Shown in pieces: positions 10,718 to 23,100 of a stretch of 64,000 bases of DNA. Position numbers and translations under genes: made by a program. Each line of letters starts with the position of its first letter. Position 1 is the stretch's first letter. Source of the DNA: Montifringilla adamsi (taxonomy: Eukaryota > Chordata > Aves > Passeriformes > Passeridae); assembly GCA_017590115.1 (NCBI GenBank), contig JAGGNK010015225.1, positions 434,001 to 498,000 of the forward strand, read 5' to 3'. Under the pieces are notes generated by a model. The model made no database searches and was not told the DNA's origin. It saw only the letters and a program-made list of their open reading frames with translations.

Positions 10718-13385
10718 AGCAACTGAAAAAAAAGCCCATTTGCCCAAGCTAAAGAAAAACACTTTTTACCACTTGTTTCTCTGCTTCCCCAGGAAAGCCA
10801 AAGCTCTGCACAGAGGCACTTCTGGCTGCCATGGGAGGGTGTCTGTACAGGGATTACCAGGCATTTTTTTGCCCCAAAACATGGCAATGCTTTCTACTGA
10901 TGGCTGAACAGGGAATGGCTCTGTCCCTCTCTTTCTGCCATGGAGAGGCCTGAGATGGAGCAGGAGGGGCAGGTTCTGTGCTCCTGTCAATAGCAAGGGC
11001 TGTACTGGGGTCTGATGGAGCTGAGACATTCCAGGTTTTTGTGTTTAGGGCCAGTTGTGCAATGCAGACATGATGCCCTCTCGGTGTCCTTCATCCTACA
11101 CATGATGGCAACCAGCTTGGATGTCCGTGGTGTGGGAGAAGAGCTGGAGCAGAATCCAGACACAGCCCCAGGGGTGAGTGAGGGGGCATCTTCTACCCAG
11201 GGCCTCATTCTTCTTCAGGAATAAACAAGGGAAATCACTTCTGGTTCAGCCTGCTCCATGATGAGAGGGGAGAAAGCAGGAGAGGCCACTCATCCAGGAG
11301 CATTTCCACAGCAGATGGTAAGCAGGAGTCTGGAAGCTGTCTGGTTGCTGTGTTTGGGAAGGGAATGAAACAGAGACCCGATGCTTGGCCAGTGCAGAGC
11401 AATTACCACCTGCCTGCCAACAACCTTCAGTTTGCAATGCCCAAGGTCCTCCCCTGTTCCCATCAGGCACTCCACCACAAACCCTGCAACTTTCCACTAG
11501 AACTGGTGGCTTTTCAGGTGGAGGTGGAAGGGTTAAGTTAAACTTCTTCCTTCATCTAAACCACATGCACAAGACAGTGATTGCAACAGCAGAGATTGCA
11601 GCAACACCTCAGAGTCTCAGGCACCTGGCACACAAAGGCAGCAGGAAGCATCACCCACCTGTAAATTCCAGGTGGAAGCAAGGGAGGAGAATGAAAAAAG
11701 GGACATTCTCCTTTCTGTTCCCCATGGAAGTAGCTGAGGTCAGAGGGGATCAGTGCCATGAGCTGGCTGTGGGATTGCAGGGTTCCTTGTTATCGTCAAG
11801 AAACCAGAGCTTCCAGATAACACAGGCTGGGAAAAAACCTTATCCCCCTCCCTGTACCCTGTACCTGCCAGAGCTGTACCCAAACCACCTCCTGTCCCTG
11901 TTTCTGTGGTGAAAACCTTACTGCTCAGGATCTTTTGCCATTTTGGGTAGCTCCACATTCTTGTGGCCATCCACCAGACCAGGCAGAGCAGCTGGCCAGT
12001 GTCCAGCAATCCCAAGGAATGTCACTGTCCCTCCATGGGGTTGCCTGTACCTGTGAGATCCACGGAATTGCTGTCTGTGCAGATGTGAGCAGGCAGAATA
12101 ACCTGTCCCAGCACAAAAGATGTTGCTGCTTTCCCTCCCCAGGAGCCTCCTCCAGTGTTTCACAGGCTGGGTGTGAAGACAGTTTTCCTCATGTCAGCAA
12201 CCCTTGGAAATTAAGCAAACTAAGCAAGTTGGCTTTCTTGGAGAGCTCCAGGGACAAATGAAAGGAATTGTCCTCCTATCTGCATGAAGTACAAAAATAC
12301 TCAGTGTTCTCCTTTGTACCTCCCAAAATGAATTTGCTTTCAACCTCCAAGTGTTCCCCATTCATGTCCCTAATTCTCTGTTCCAAATTTCTGCCTATCC
12401 CATCATTTCTCTTTTTTCAGTCATATCCAATTCTCTTTGATAAGTTCAGCCACTTGCACTGGCAATAAGGGGCAACAATTCAGTGAGCTGTTTTCCTGGA
12501 TGAGGAAAGGACACACTCAGGACCATTCCTGCACTGCTGGTGCTTTTTGCCTCTTGATTTCAGTCCTTGTCTCACTGGGCAGAATTCAAACCAGGTAAGT
12601 GTGAGGGAGGGAAATGCCTTTTCCCAAATAAACTGTATTTTCTTCAACCAAACATCTCCAAGTGTCTGGAAATGTTGACTCAGAATCCAGCCAGATTTTC
12701 CTGACTGGAGATGGAGCAGTGTTTCAGAATTACAGAGGGATGATGCAAACAGCTCTCTCTCTTGCACATTTACCGATACCTGATATCCTGAGGCAAAAAG
12801 TTCTTCTGATGGACCGGGAACTTTGCGAAAAAAGACTCCCTTGGCTTCAGTTGTGATGGTCTGACTTTTTCACTGGGAACCTCTCAGCCCTTGCATGGTG
12901 GGGTCAAATTATTTTCAGCCCACCCCAGCAGGCAAGCCTTTAGAAACCCTCAGGTGTTTCTTTCCTCCACTGGAGAGCCCTGTGGTGCACAAACCAAACC
13001 AATTCAACCCCCCCCAGACCTTTTCTCAGTGCAGCTGAGCTGATTTTTAACCTGTTTCCAGCAGTTCGTCTCAGTTTTGTTTTCCTCAAAACAAGGTAGA
13101 CTTGCTGTCCTGGCGTCCTTAATCTTGGGGCAGGAGAAACTTTCCCAATGCAGCAACACCTCCAGACCCCTCATAAATGCTCCCTTAACAGCAACCAGCT
13201 TTTCCTAGGCTTTGATGCAGAAATTGGCTTAATTCACATTGGCTGCTGAGGGATTGATTTTGGGTGTCTGGCTCTGTCCCAGAGAGGGACAGGTTAACCC
13301 CTTCTCTGTGGAGAGTCCCAAGCAGGCTGCCACAGGCCTGGTGGGAGGCATTGGAAAGGAGAGGGGCTGTTTGCCATGGCAAGGG
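10718..13385. other. Non-coding stretch with one weak exon-like interval
   Basis: No recognised gene. The interval 11049-11173 is bounded by an AG after a T-rich run and by a good donor (GGG|GTGAGTG) with an open plus frame; it is listed among the findings as a weak candidate. A second AG...GTAAGT pair at about 12560-12600 encloses only around 30 bases. Neither is supported by a recognisable protein. Confidence 0.4.
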
Positions 13386-13390
13386 AGTAC

Positions 13391-13818
13391 TGATGCCTTA
13401 AATTTTAGCTTTTCTATTTCCAGCTCCTGTACTGCATCAGTGTGTAGCTCTGAACTCCATGCAGTGTTTGTGAGCTCTCTTCACAGTTTGGGCAGACAGA
13501 ACAATCCTTCGGGCCTGACAACCAAGGACACCTCACAGCCTCAGCCCAGAAAGTACAAATAAAAGTGAACTGGGAGGAGCAAACTGGGGGAACGTGACTT
13601 CATCACCTGAAGCTGTAATTGGACAATTAACCCCTGATATGCAAACAAACCAAACTTATATCTGCCAAAAAAACTCCTGACCGTCATGAATCCTGGGTGT
13701 AGCCTCTGCCAGGCTCTTGCACTGCCCAGGGTGTATCCTTTGCAGGCCTTTAATAAATCCTCACTTTATTCTCTACCTCTGTCCAGGCTCTGTTCTAGGT
13801 AGGCAGTCCAAGGCATCA
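13391..13818 (+). mobile_element. Solo LTR, endogenous retrovirus, about 428 bp, plus strand
   Basis: The element starts TGATGCC and ends GGCATCA, a perfect 7-bp inverted terminal repeat with TG...CA ends. The canonical poly-A signal AATAAA lies at 13752-13757, about 60 bp before the 3' end, and a CT-rich U5 follows ('ctctgttctaggtagg'). The U3/R sequence ('gctgtaattggacaattaac', 'ttatatctgcc') matches my memory of a songbird ERV LTR. AGTAC precedes it at 13386-13390 and recurs at 13822-13826 after three extra bases (GTC), so the target duplication is disturbed or accidental. No internal retroviral region adjoins it. Confidence 0.82.
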
Positions 13819-13826
13819 GTCAGTAC

Positions 13827-14124
13827 AGGCTGCTGGAGAGGATGGGCTAGCAAAGCCACCCTAGATTGCAGTTGTGGATAATCTGAGGAGTGCTTTGGCC
13901 TCCTCCTTAAGATCCACTTGGACAAAAGGGAAAAATGAAGCACAAGGTGCCTGTTGTGCCCAAGCCAGCCAGGATGGCTATGGGGACTAGCAGCCAGCTA
14001 CCCTGGAGGGACGCCAGGAGATGTTTCTGCACATTGGTTACAGCTGGATGATGAGTTCCTTGGTGCATCTCCTGATGTTGGTGTGTCCTGGGGCTGGGCA
14101 GGGAGGATGCACCACCACACCAGG
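13827..14124. other. Short non-coding stretch between LTR and CR1
   Basis: I see no gene, RNA or recognised repeat. The right part may hold a degraded 5' continuation of the CR1 fragment that follows. Confidence 0.4.
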
Positions 14125-14330
14125 TAATATTGTGTATTAGGAAAAGGTTCTTCACCCAGCAGGTGGCTAGGCACTGGGACACCTGCCCCCCACCCCCACC
14201 AAAGTGGAAATGGCACCAAGTCTTAGAGAGTTCAAGGAGCAATTTGGAAAATGCTCTCAGGCACATGGTGGGATTTTGGGGGTGTCAAGCTCAGAATATT
14301 CTCAGATTCTAAGAAGCAAGCTGGACTCAG
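14125..14330 (+). mobile_element. CR1 LINE fragment, different subfamily
   Basis: Contains 'attaggaaaaggttcttcac', 'caagtcttagagagttcaag', 'aatgctctcaggcacatgg' and 'gggattttgggggtgtc', the order found in the CR1 subfamilies that end in 'gggtgtcctgtgcagggcc'. The middle is altered by a C-rich insertion (14185-14198). The typical terminal tail is not clearly present, so the 3' end is degraded. Confidence 0.8.
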
Positions 14331-17324
14331 GCTGGTTCAGATCCCCCTGTTTCTTAAGTAAGCAACCTCTGGGCTCTCTCAAGAAGGATCTGGGGCTCTT
14401 TTATCTGTAGCCCATAAGAAATCACTGCAAGATGCCTTGGAGAGGGTTTCCTGCCAAGCCTCAAATGAGTGGGACCAGGGAGCAGCCACAGGTTCAAAAT
14501 TCCCTTGAAAGCTCCATCACCCCCTGGAAGCTGGATGTCCCCAGACACTCCCCAGAGTTTCCAGAGGAAACTCATGCAGAAGAGTTTGTTGTCATGCCCT
14601 GCACAGCCCCAGCCCATGAGATGTGCAGACACCGGGGCTTGTGCTGGTTTGGTACTGGCGGCTTTGGAGAAACCTGATGGAGAGGAAATCCTGAGGGACT
14701 CCAGGGAGGAATGTGAAATACCTGCTCTAGGAGCCAAGGACATCTGGGCCAGCAGCTCCTGTGCTACAATGATTCCCAAGCACATCCTTGCTCAGGCAAG
14801 GGGAGCACTGGCAGACTGATCCCACCCTGCAGCTAACTGGGAAGAGTGATTGCCAAACTTTCCCCATCGAGTTTTCCTCCTTCTCCTTCTCTGCACCAAG
14901 TACTGAGTCATGGTGAATCATTTAGCACTCCACGGTGTTGAAGTCACTCAGCACATTTTCAATGTGTTTTCCTCCATCTGAAGGCTTTGTGGGATGTGTG
15001 GTACAACAGATAAGGCTGTGAATGGGGATGTAGGGGAGTTTGGGAATTATTTTCCTTGTGCCTCTGTTCCTGCCTTAACTCGAGATGATTCCACATCTGA
15101 GGGACACCGTGAGTCATGATATCTTTGATGAGGGTTTGGGCTCTGCCCCTGCTCCACTCCTGGAATCCGTCTGTGTGGGGGTGTGAGTCCCTGTGTCCCT
15201 GCTGCCCTCATCCAGGGAATGAGGTGATCCAGGTGGAAACTGGTGCTGAGAGCTCTGTCACAGGGTGGGGGGGTTGATGGAAAGGCAGGGAGTGATTCTT
15301 CTGTTGAAAGCAGGGTTTGGGCAGTTCTCAAAGGGAGAGGCCCTTCTCAGCTGTTGAAAAGTGAAATTTCTTGTATAAGCAAGTTGTCTAAACTTCTTGG
15401 GGGAGGTGGCAGAGAGACAAATGCATTTTCAGGGAAAGCTTTTGTCCTGCCTCTCTCCAGCTGGGCTAACAACTTTCTGGAAGTGTCTGTCTCTATCCAT
15501 CTGCCATCAAAGTGGCTGTTCAACCTGGGCACTTAACTTGCTAAATTCTAGAATTAGGTGGATCCTAAGAGGAAGGGAATGCCTCCAGTGAGGAGGGAGT
15601 TGTTTCAGTGCTGGAGATGAGCAAGACAATGTGGAACATTTTTGGGTATTACCTGTGGAACCTTCTAAGGGAGAAGACAGCCATCCAGTTGGTCAGAATA
15701 TGGGATTCTGAGAAAATTTCCTTCCTCTCTTTCCTTTTCAATCTTATTCCTATTGGGGTACACAGCAAAACTCAGAGTAGCTGGCTGCCCTTCCTAAGAA
15801 TGGCTGGTGTGACTGAAATGAGAACAGAGACAGCTTTAGGGCTTCACATTCTTCTTTCTCTCTGCTCCTCCCAGTCCCTCCAGCAGCAGGGAGCTGTTTG
15901 AAATCCGTGCTGAATCTCTTTCAACACCTTCACCCACCTCAGCATCTCTAACAGCCACGTGCACACGCAGGCACAAAAGCTACCATGGCCTTTGTTGCTG
16001 TTGCTGTTGTTTTGATGCTGAACAAAAGTCCTGGCTCCAACCCCCCTCCTTACTGGATCACCTTCAGGAATCAATGCTGCAGATGTTGACTTAAGCCATG
16101 GTGCTAGCAGGAGACTTTTAATACATTTCAGATACAACAACAAAGAGCAGATGCCAGTTCATAGGGAGGGAAGGGAGATGTTTTGATCTGGGGTTTTTTG
16201 GAAATGAATTTTCATGCAGCCTTTATTTCAAATTTTATAGTTTTTTTTCTTTTCCCTGGAATGCATATTAAATGCTGATAGCCTGTTATCCTTGACCTTT
16301 AGAGCCTGTGAATTTGAAAATCCAATTCCCTGTGAAAAGCAATGCATACAATATGGACTTTGAAGAAAATGCCAGTAAGTGAGTTATTTTCTTTATGGCC
16401 CTGCAAGAGTCTCCTACTGACAGAAAAAAGGCAGGAGCACAACTTGGGTGTGATAGAGGCAACAAGGAGAGAGGTTTCCATGCTTTGCAGGCCGTGGGTC
16501 TTGTTCCCAACGGGTAGGAAGGAAGATTAAGTTGTTAGGAGAGATAATTCACATTCCTGTTTCTCAGCACTCCAGTTCTTGTGCTTTTTAACTCCTCTAG
16601 TGCTGCCAGATGGGCTCGGAGCATCGTGGTAGAACGTGGCACCAGATGTGCCACTGTGTCCTGGTGGGATTGTCTCAAACACTGATAGGTTAGGCTGGGA
16701 GTATCATAATCACCTTTTCTTTCTGGTGTGCTGATAGAGTTCTGGTGACCTCCAGACCTGTTGTTGACAACCCTTGCAAGCTCTTTTCTGGATGTGCTGG
16801 AGGTACCCCAAGGGAATTTTCTTCCAGTTGTGCTGGGAACATCCCTGGGGAGTTTTTTTCCAGGTGATGTAGAGATAGGTCAGGACACTACTTGTCTAAG
16901 TAAACCCAGTGCAGTGCTCAGTTTGCCAAATATTTCCCTTCTCTTGTCTTCAACCTGTTACAACTTTTTTAAAAAATGTTTTTTTCTTGGGCAGAGTTGC
17001 CCTGGCACTTACACACTCTGCTTACAACAGCAGAATACCCCCACTCTCCAGCTTCTGACCAGAAATGATAGTTACCTTATTCTTGCTTTTAAAAAATATC
17101 CCATGGAAAAAATATCCCATGGAAAAAGGCTGCGAGGGGTGTTCAAGGACTGTGTTAAACCTATAAATGTATTTAGCAATGACAGTCATATAGCTGTGTG
17201 GTTGGTAAGATGGGAAATCCAGATGTTTTAGGAACAAAATATTTCACAAATAAAGACGTAATTCATCAGTGGCAGTCCCCATAGACCTGCTGTCTCCTCT
17301 GGGCATTAGAACATCAAAACCAAG
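14331..17324. other. Single-copy non-coding stretch
   Basis: About 3 kb with no supportable gene. Plus and minus frames of 95-155 codons overlap one another without recognisable domains. Short tandem GTTGCT units lie at about 15993-16010. AT-rich sequence with a T10 run lies at about 16240. Confidence 0.45.
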
Positions 17325-17562
17325 GAGCAGGAATTGGAATTTACAGAAGAAATTCTTCCCTGTGGGGGTGGTGAGGCCCTGGCACAGGGTGCCCAGAGAA
17401 GCTGTCACTGCCCGTGGATCCCTGGAAGTGTCCAAGGCCAGGTTGGATGGGGCTTGAAGCAGCCTGGGACAGTGGAAGGTGTCCCTGCCCATGGCAGGGA
17501 TGGGAGCTGGATGGGCTTTAAGGTCCCTCCCAACCCAAACCATTCTTTGATTCCATGAGGTT
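17325..17562 (+). mobile_element. CR1 LINE, 3' end fragment
   Basis: Plus-strand CR1 3' end of about 235 bp with well-preserved blocks: 'gaagaaattcttccctgtg', 'gtgaggccctggcacaggg', 'gtgcccagagaagctgtcac', 'ggaaggtgtccctgcccatg' and the terminal 'aaaccattctttgattccat'. It is among the best-preserved copies here. Confidence 0.95.
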
Positions 17563-19335
17563 CCACTCCTGAAGAATCCAGGCATGATTCCCATTGTTTT
17601 TCAAGCTGTAGGATCTTAGCAGATATACAGGACTTCTGCATGAGGAATTGGAATTACCCCTGTGTTCAGGAACTGCAGTTCAGGACCAACACAAAACAGA
17701 AATTATTTGGGATTATGTTCTCTGACTTTTATAAGGAAGCCAAACGTAGCATGAAATCCAAAGGCTGGAAAGCCACATGGACCAAAACTCCCCAAAGCCA
17801 GGAGCTTTCAGAACAGTTTTGCTGGCAGCTAAGCCCTGTCTCAAATAAGACACAGCTCCTAAGCCCCTTTGTGCATCTGGACCTTTTTCCCTCACCCAGG
17901 CTCAGGCAGGGAACCAGGTCTGTCAGACTCCAGGATGGGTCTGTGATGGGTGGACACCTTGCCTCTGGCTGTGCTGCCTGTGAGTGGCATGAAATGAATC
18001 TTCAAAGGGCTCTGTGGATCCCCTGCCCTCTCTCATCTCAGTGGGGGCAGCCCCTCAGGTCTTTGCTCTCAGACAATGACACCACGGGGTGGTTGGCACA
18101 CACAGATATTCTCTGCCATGCTTGGCTTTTCTGATTTTTTTTTTCCTCCCCTTCTTATTTTCTTCCCACTCTTTTCCTTCTAATTTAGAGCTCTAGATTA
18201 AATTCAACTTAATTAGAAGGATTATACATCTTATAAATTTAATATTTAATATGCAAGCATAGGCTTTTATTAAAGGTGTCCTAGGAGGAATGGTAATGAG
18301 TTATTGCACAATAAATAGTTGGGTGGAAATGAGTGTGATAAAGGACTGGAACTTCTGGAGAAAGGGAGGGGGAAAGGGGATGGGAAGGCTTAGGGGACAT
18401 CTCTGGTGACTGCTCAGAGTGCTGCTGTCATCTCTCTGCTCCTCACACAGTGACCCTTCCAAAAGCAAGAGGAATTTTCCTTCAACACAGGCAGGAGAAA
18501 AGATTTGAGAGGCCAGGGAGGGCAGCAGGGAGGGAAGGATGTGGGGAAGGTCAGGAATTAAAGATCTGTGCAAAGAGAAGAAGCTGGAATGTAGGATCCT
18601 ATCTGAAAGCCATGAGTAGGAGCTGTGAACTCATTGTCTCCAGGACAGATAGAGGTCACAATTTGGGCCTGATTGGGGCTTTTTTTACCTATCAAAGTCT
18701 CCTTCTTCCCTCAGGAGCAAGAGCCAGCTGTGACGTGTCAAAAAGACCCTGTTGGGGAACTGGAACATCCCATCAGGCCAGTCCTGTTGTCCTCCACATC
18801 TGCTTTTTTCAGAGCTCATCCACTTACTGTGCCAAGAACGGGAGCTGGCTGATGGAGGGATGGATTCTGCTGCATCTCCTTGAACCCTGGGGAAGAACTG
18901 GTCCCCTTTGAGCTGAGAGCTCAGGTGGGATTCCCCTCTTGGAGTGTCTCAAAGGTGGGTGGCTTGTGAGCTGTGCTCCCACTGTAGACAAGAGGGATCT
19001 AATTAACACCATCATCAGACTGGGCTGTGAGTCACGGGGCCAGGAGTGGGTGTTTGTTTTAGGATGACACAGCTTGCACTCTGAGTTCTGCACAGGAGGC
19101 TCCTCCAGGGACTCTGAGGGATCAAAGGCTTTGTTTGTGCTGGTAAATAAAATGGGCCAGGGATTTGCCCTCTTCAGCCTTGAGGGCAAACTGAGCAGTC
19201 TGACTCACACTTGGCATTGTCTGTGAGAGCTCCAGCAAGTCCCTTCACCTGCGGCAACACGTTCAACAACAAAATAAAGTGGATGCTGTGGCTGGTGCTT
19301 GGTACCACACCCAGTCCCTTTTTGGTTCCTAGAGC
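17563..19335. other. Non-coding stretch, includes an AT-rich block near 18.2 kb
   Basis: No gene recognised. Positions 18175-18295 are AT-rich with several TTAATT/TTTAAT motifs and non-repetitive order, and could be a conserved element. The 164-codon frame at 17640-18134 has no recognisable domain and its composition does not look like protein. Confidence 0.4.
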
Positions 19336-19340
19336 AGAGA

Positions 19341-19881
19341 TGATATTTCGTGTTCAGACTTAAATGCTTATTATTTTTTACTTATATTACATTCTGTGAG
19401 TTTTGTAGTATTTTATTAACAAGGCACAAAATGGCTCACTATCTTTTTCTATAAGACCTTTTAAGGCTAAACTCTTTAATTAAGAAATGATACTTAAATT
19501 ATTTTTACTTTTAACTTAATCACTCAAAGTCTGCATTGCAGGCTTTTCTGTCTAATTTTAAAATACTACTCAAACTTATGAAGAAGAAGGAAGAAGAAGG
19601 TGAAGAAGAAGGAAGAAGAAGGTAAAGAAGAAGGACTAGCTTCTGTTCTAAAACTTTTATCTTGCTCTGTATATGTTACTATATTCTAAAACTTTAAACC
19701 CTAAGTTTTCTACCCTGTGATATGATACACTTTTATTCAAACTACACACTTGTAGCTCTAGTGTAATTAATCAATTTTGGAAACTTTCTCTATGGCTTCA
19801 GGTCAAATGTAGTATTTTCTTGTGGGTCTGTGCCTTTTAGTACAGAAATTTTAAAAATTCCCATCTTCCAGGGATCCAACA
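19341..19881 (-). mobile_element. Probable solo LTR, about 540 bp, minus strand
   Basis: Read on the minus strand, the element begins TGTTGGATCCC, contains 'ggcacagacccacaagaaaa', has a poly-A signal AATAAA (reverse complement at 19412-19417) and ends 'acacgaaatatca'. It has TG...CA ends and the sequence style of a songbird ERV LTR. The flanks are AGAGA (19336-19340) and AGAAA (19882-19886), an imperfect 5-bp duplication; the alternative right end at 19870 leaves none. A GAA-rich tandem block (19580-19634) lies inside. Age is suggested by the imperfect duplication. The termini are good to about 10 bp. Confidence 0.72.
19580..19634. repeat. GAA-rich 22-bp tandem repeat inside an LTR
   Basis: The unit is two GAAGAAGAAG blocks followed by GT (22 bp). 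There are two full copies (19580-19601 and 19602-19623) and a degraded partial third. Confidence 0.9.
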
Positions 19882-19954
19882 AGAAACCACTGCCCAAACA
19901 CTGCTGCCCACACTGAAGGCACTGAGGTGAATTTTTCCCCTCCTGTCAAGTGAT

Positions 19955-20135
19955 CTTCACCACCAGGGCTGTCCAGCAGTGGCACAGTCCTCAGGGCACT
20001 CCATCCCTGGAGGGATTTAAAAGACATGTAAATGTGGCACTTGGGGACATGGTGGCCCTGGCAGTCCTGGGTTAATTGTTGGACTTGATGACCTCAGAGA
20101 GCATTTCCAAGCTAAGTGATTCAATGATTCTGTTC
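19955..20135 (+). mobile_element. CR1 LINE, 3' end fragment
   Basis: Plus-strand CR1 3' end of the subfamily with 'catccctggagggatttaaa', 'gtggcacttggggacatggt', 'ggacttgatgacctcagaga' and the tail 'gattcaatgattctgttct'. It is strongly 5'-truncated. Confidence 0.93.
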
Positions 20136-23100
20136 TGTCTGGGTGCCAAGGCAGAGCTAAGTGAAGGCACATCTGGGACAACAGGGTTGGGGAGGTGCTG
20201 TGGTCCATCAGCGAAACACCTCAAGGGGTGTTTGGTGCTGGGGGCTCAGGGTGAGGGTGTGGGGAGCACTGGGAAGGGCTGGGACTATGGGAGGTGTGTG
20301 ATGGCAGGATGGGTTCTGGTGTATCTCCATGAAAACTGGCAAAAAACCTGGGCCCATTGTGGTCTGTGAGGGTAACTGGGATGGGAAACGTGCTGGCTGG
20401 TGGATTTGTGACTGGGAGAACCTCTGGGGCCAAACCTGCCTTGATTTTATAAAGCCAGCCAGGGGAGAAGGCACCTCTTCCTGGAGGTGAATTCTAGCCA
20501 AGGTTTTGGGGAGTTGGAGCATCTCATGGGAGTGGTCGTGCCTCACTTCATATCCATACTTTCAGGGACCAACCTTTTATTGTGCCAAAGCCTTTTCCTC
20601 CCACTCACCCAGGATTTTCTCAGCCAGATGAAATCTTCTCCAGCACTTCCCCTCTGTTTCTGGATGGGAAACTGCTCTGTGGATGGTGTACCTCAGTCCT
20701 GGTCTCCTTGCCCACACTCAGGATACATCTCCATGTATCTTAGTCTGGCTCTAAGGGATGAACAGGATGTAGATAAATCTGCCACCCATGTGACAGGCAA
20801 GCCAGGCTTCAGGGCTTGTGCAAACAAGCACCTTTTTATTTCCATCCGGGCTGGGAAGGCTGCCCTTGACAAGAAGGGAGTTAAGGAGCCATGTAAATAC
20901 ACAATTTCAGGCCCTTTGGATTTATGGCAAGTAGCTGGAGCCATTTCTGGTTGCTCTGGTCAGCAAGCAGGGCAGTTGTTATCTCCCCAGATGGCCCCCC
21001 TGGCCCCCCATGCCTGATATTTGTAATTACAAGCAGGGATTATGCAGGAAGGAGATGGAATCAAGTATGAAAACCCAGCAGGCAGCAGGGGAGCTTAGAC
21101 ACCGGCTGGTTCCTCCTGATGGAGGCAGAGATAGCACCAAGCCCTGTGAGCAGGCTTGGGGGGCATATGTCAAACCTTTAGGGATCCTGATAGAGGGATT
21201 AAAGGAGGAGGGAGGGGGGGAAACTCTGATTAACATTTCTGATGCATGCCCAGGGCTAACATGGTGTGTTAATGAATCCTGGTGTAGTAGCAAAGCTTTC
21301 TTAGTGCCCTCTGCCCCTGAACAGCCTCACAGGGAAGCTGGACATGGACAGGATTTAATTCCTGCCTTTTTAAGTACAGCTTTGGACCCTTTGACAGGGA
21401 CCTTGTGGTGACACAGCCTACAACCTCTCCATGTCCTTGGGAAGTGGGATGGTGGAGTCAGCAAAGAATCCTCCCAGGGACCAGCACAAGGCACCAGCTT
21501 CGGGAAAAACTTTATCTCCTTCTTTCTCTAAAGGAATGCAGTGAGGATGTCAATCCTCACTCCTACCCTGAGGGTAAAACAAGCACATTTTCCTAGGGAA
21601 GCTGTAAGGTGTTCCTGCAAATATCCAGGAGTGTTTAACTACCTCAGGATTATAGGGCAGTGGGAAAAGGGGGCATCCAGGCCTTTCCATGGGATGTCTG
21701 CCATGGTTGAGGAGGTAATTCTGATCCCCTCAAAGATCAGGATAACATGAGACCAGCCCAAGGCCAAGGCAGGAAGATCCCTTTGGGCTGGAAACCCAAA
21801 GCTCCTTGTCTTTAGGCAAGAAGACATTCCCTTGGCATGAAGACACCTGGGGAATGTCAGCCTTGGCAGGGGATGAGGAGATCATCCCATCATGGAGATC
21901 TGCAGCAGGCAGTGCCCCCTTTTTGGGCTCCCACACACCCCACTGGCACACACTGCCCTACAGACTGCAGCAAATTCCCCTTTTCCTTCCTTCTCTCTCT
22001 TCCCTGTGCCGAGGATTGGGAATTCCTGCCTGATGGGGAATGAAAACAGACAGAAAATATGGGTGACAACTCTCTGCTACATGTTTTTATCAGAAGGAAA
22101 GGGAAAATTTATGGTAAAACAAAAGGAGGAGGAGAGAGGGGGAAGACACTGTGTGGGTCCAAACTGTGTTTTCAGTTTCCTGCATTGTCTCTTTTCCTCA
22201 AAGCATCCAAACAAGACAAGAGGAGCTGATGATTCAATAATGCAGAGCCAGGAGACAATGGGGAAGAACAACAACAAAGTGAAGAGGGTTTTAATATCTG
22301 CTTATTGAGGCTGTAATTAAATTTTGGTGTCTGTTTGGAAAACAAGAATCTCATTTTGTGCATGCCCCTGTCTCCCCACCACATCTGCACCCGTGTTTTC
22401 TCGTGGGCAATTACTGAGCATGCTGTGAGCTGATTAGCAAATACAGGTGTGGCAGGCAAGGGAAAAGGAGGAGGAGAGAGGATGAGGAGATTTTTCCAAG
22501 TCTGGCACCGGCCCTGTGCAGGTGGGAAGCAGGATCCTGGAAACAAGGTGTGGAACTAGCTTGGGACTTGAGAGAGATGATGGAAGGTGTGGAGACAGGG
22601 AAGAGTGGGGCTGACCCCTGGTCTCAGTGGTTGCCAGCCAGGCAGATTTGGCTTGGAAAAGAGATTCAGTCCCAAAAAGATGCTGAGAATTGTGGCACCA
22701 AGGGTATTGCAGTCCATATACTTTCCATGTGGGCTAAGGAAAGTTTTTGTGCAGCTAAAGGAAGTTTCATAGGTGTTACAATACATGTAATGAAACACAG
22801 CAGGGCACATGCCCCGAGGCTGAGGGCACTTAGTACAGTTATTTATGTGCACAAATCTCCTGCTCCTTTCTTCCACCCCATGGCCTGATGGGCTCACGTG
22901 GTGTCCATGCCATCTCCTGAACCCTGCCAGGGCACTGCTGTCAGGGTGAGGGTGGCACTGGCCAAGGCTGTGCCAGGGGCTGTGCCAGCAGCTGTTTTCC
23001 TGGCTCTGCTTTGCGTGTTTTTACAGGCTCAGCCTCAGAGGTGGAGGTTTTTGCAGAGGGATGAAGAGCACACCAGGATCACAACCCCCTGCCCACATGG

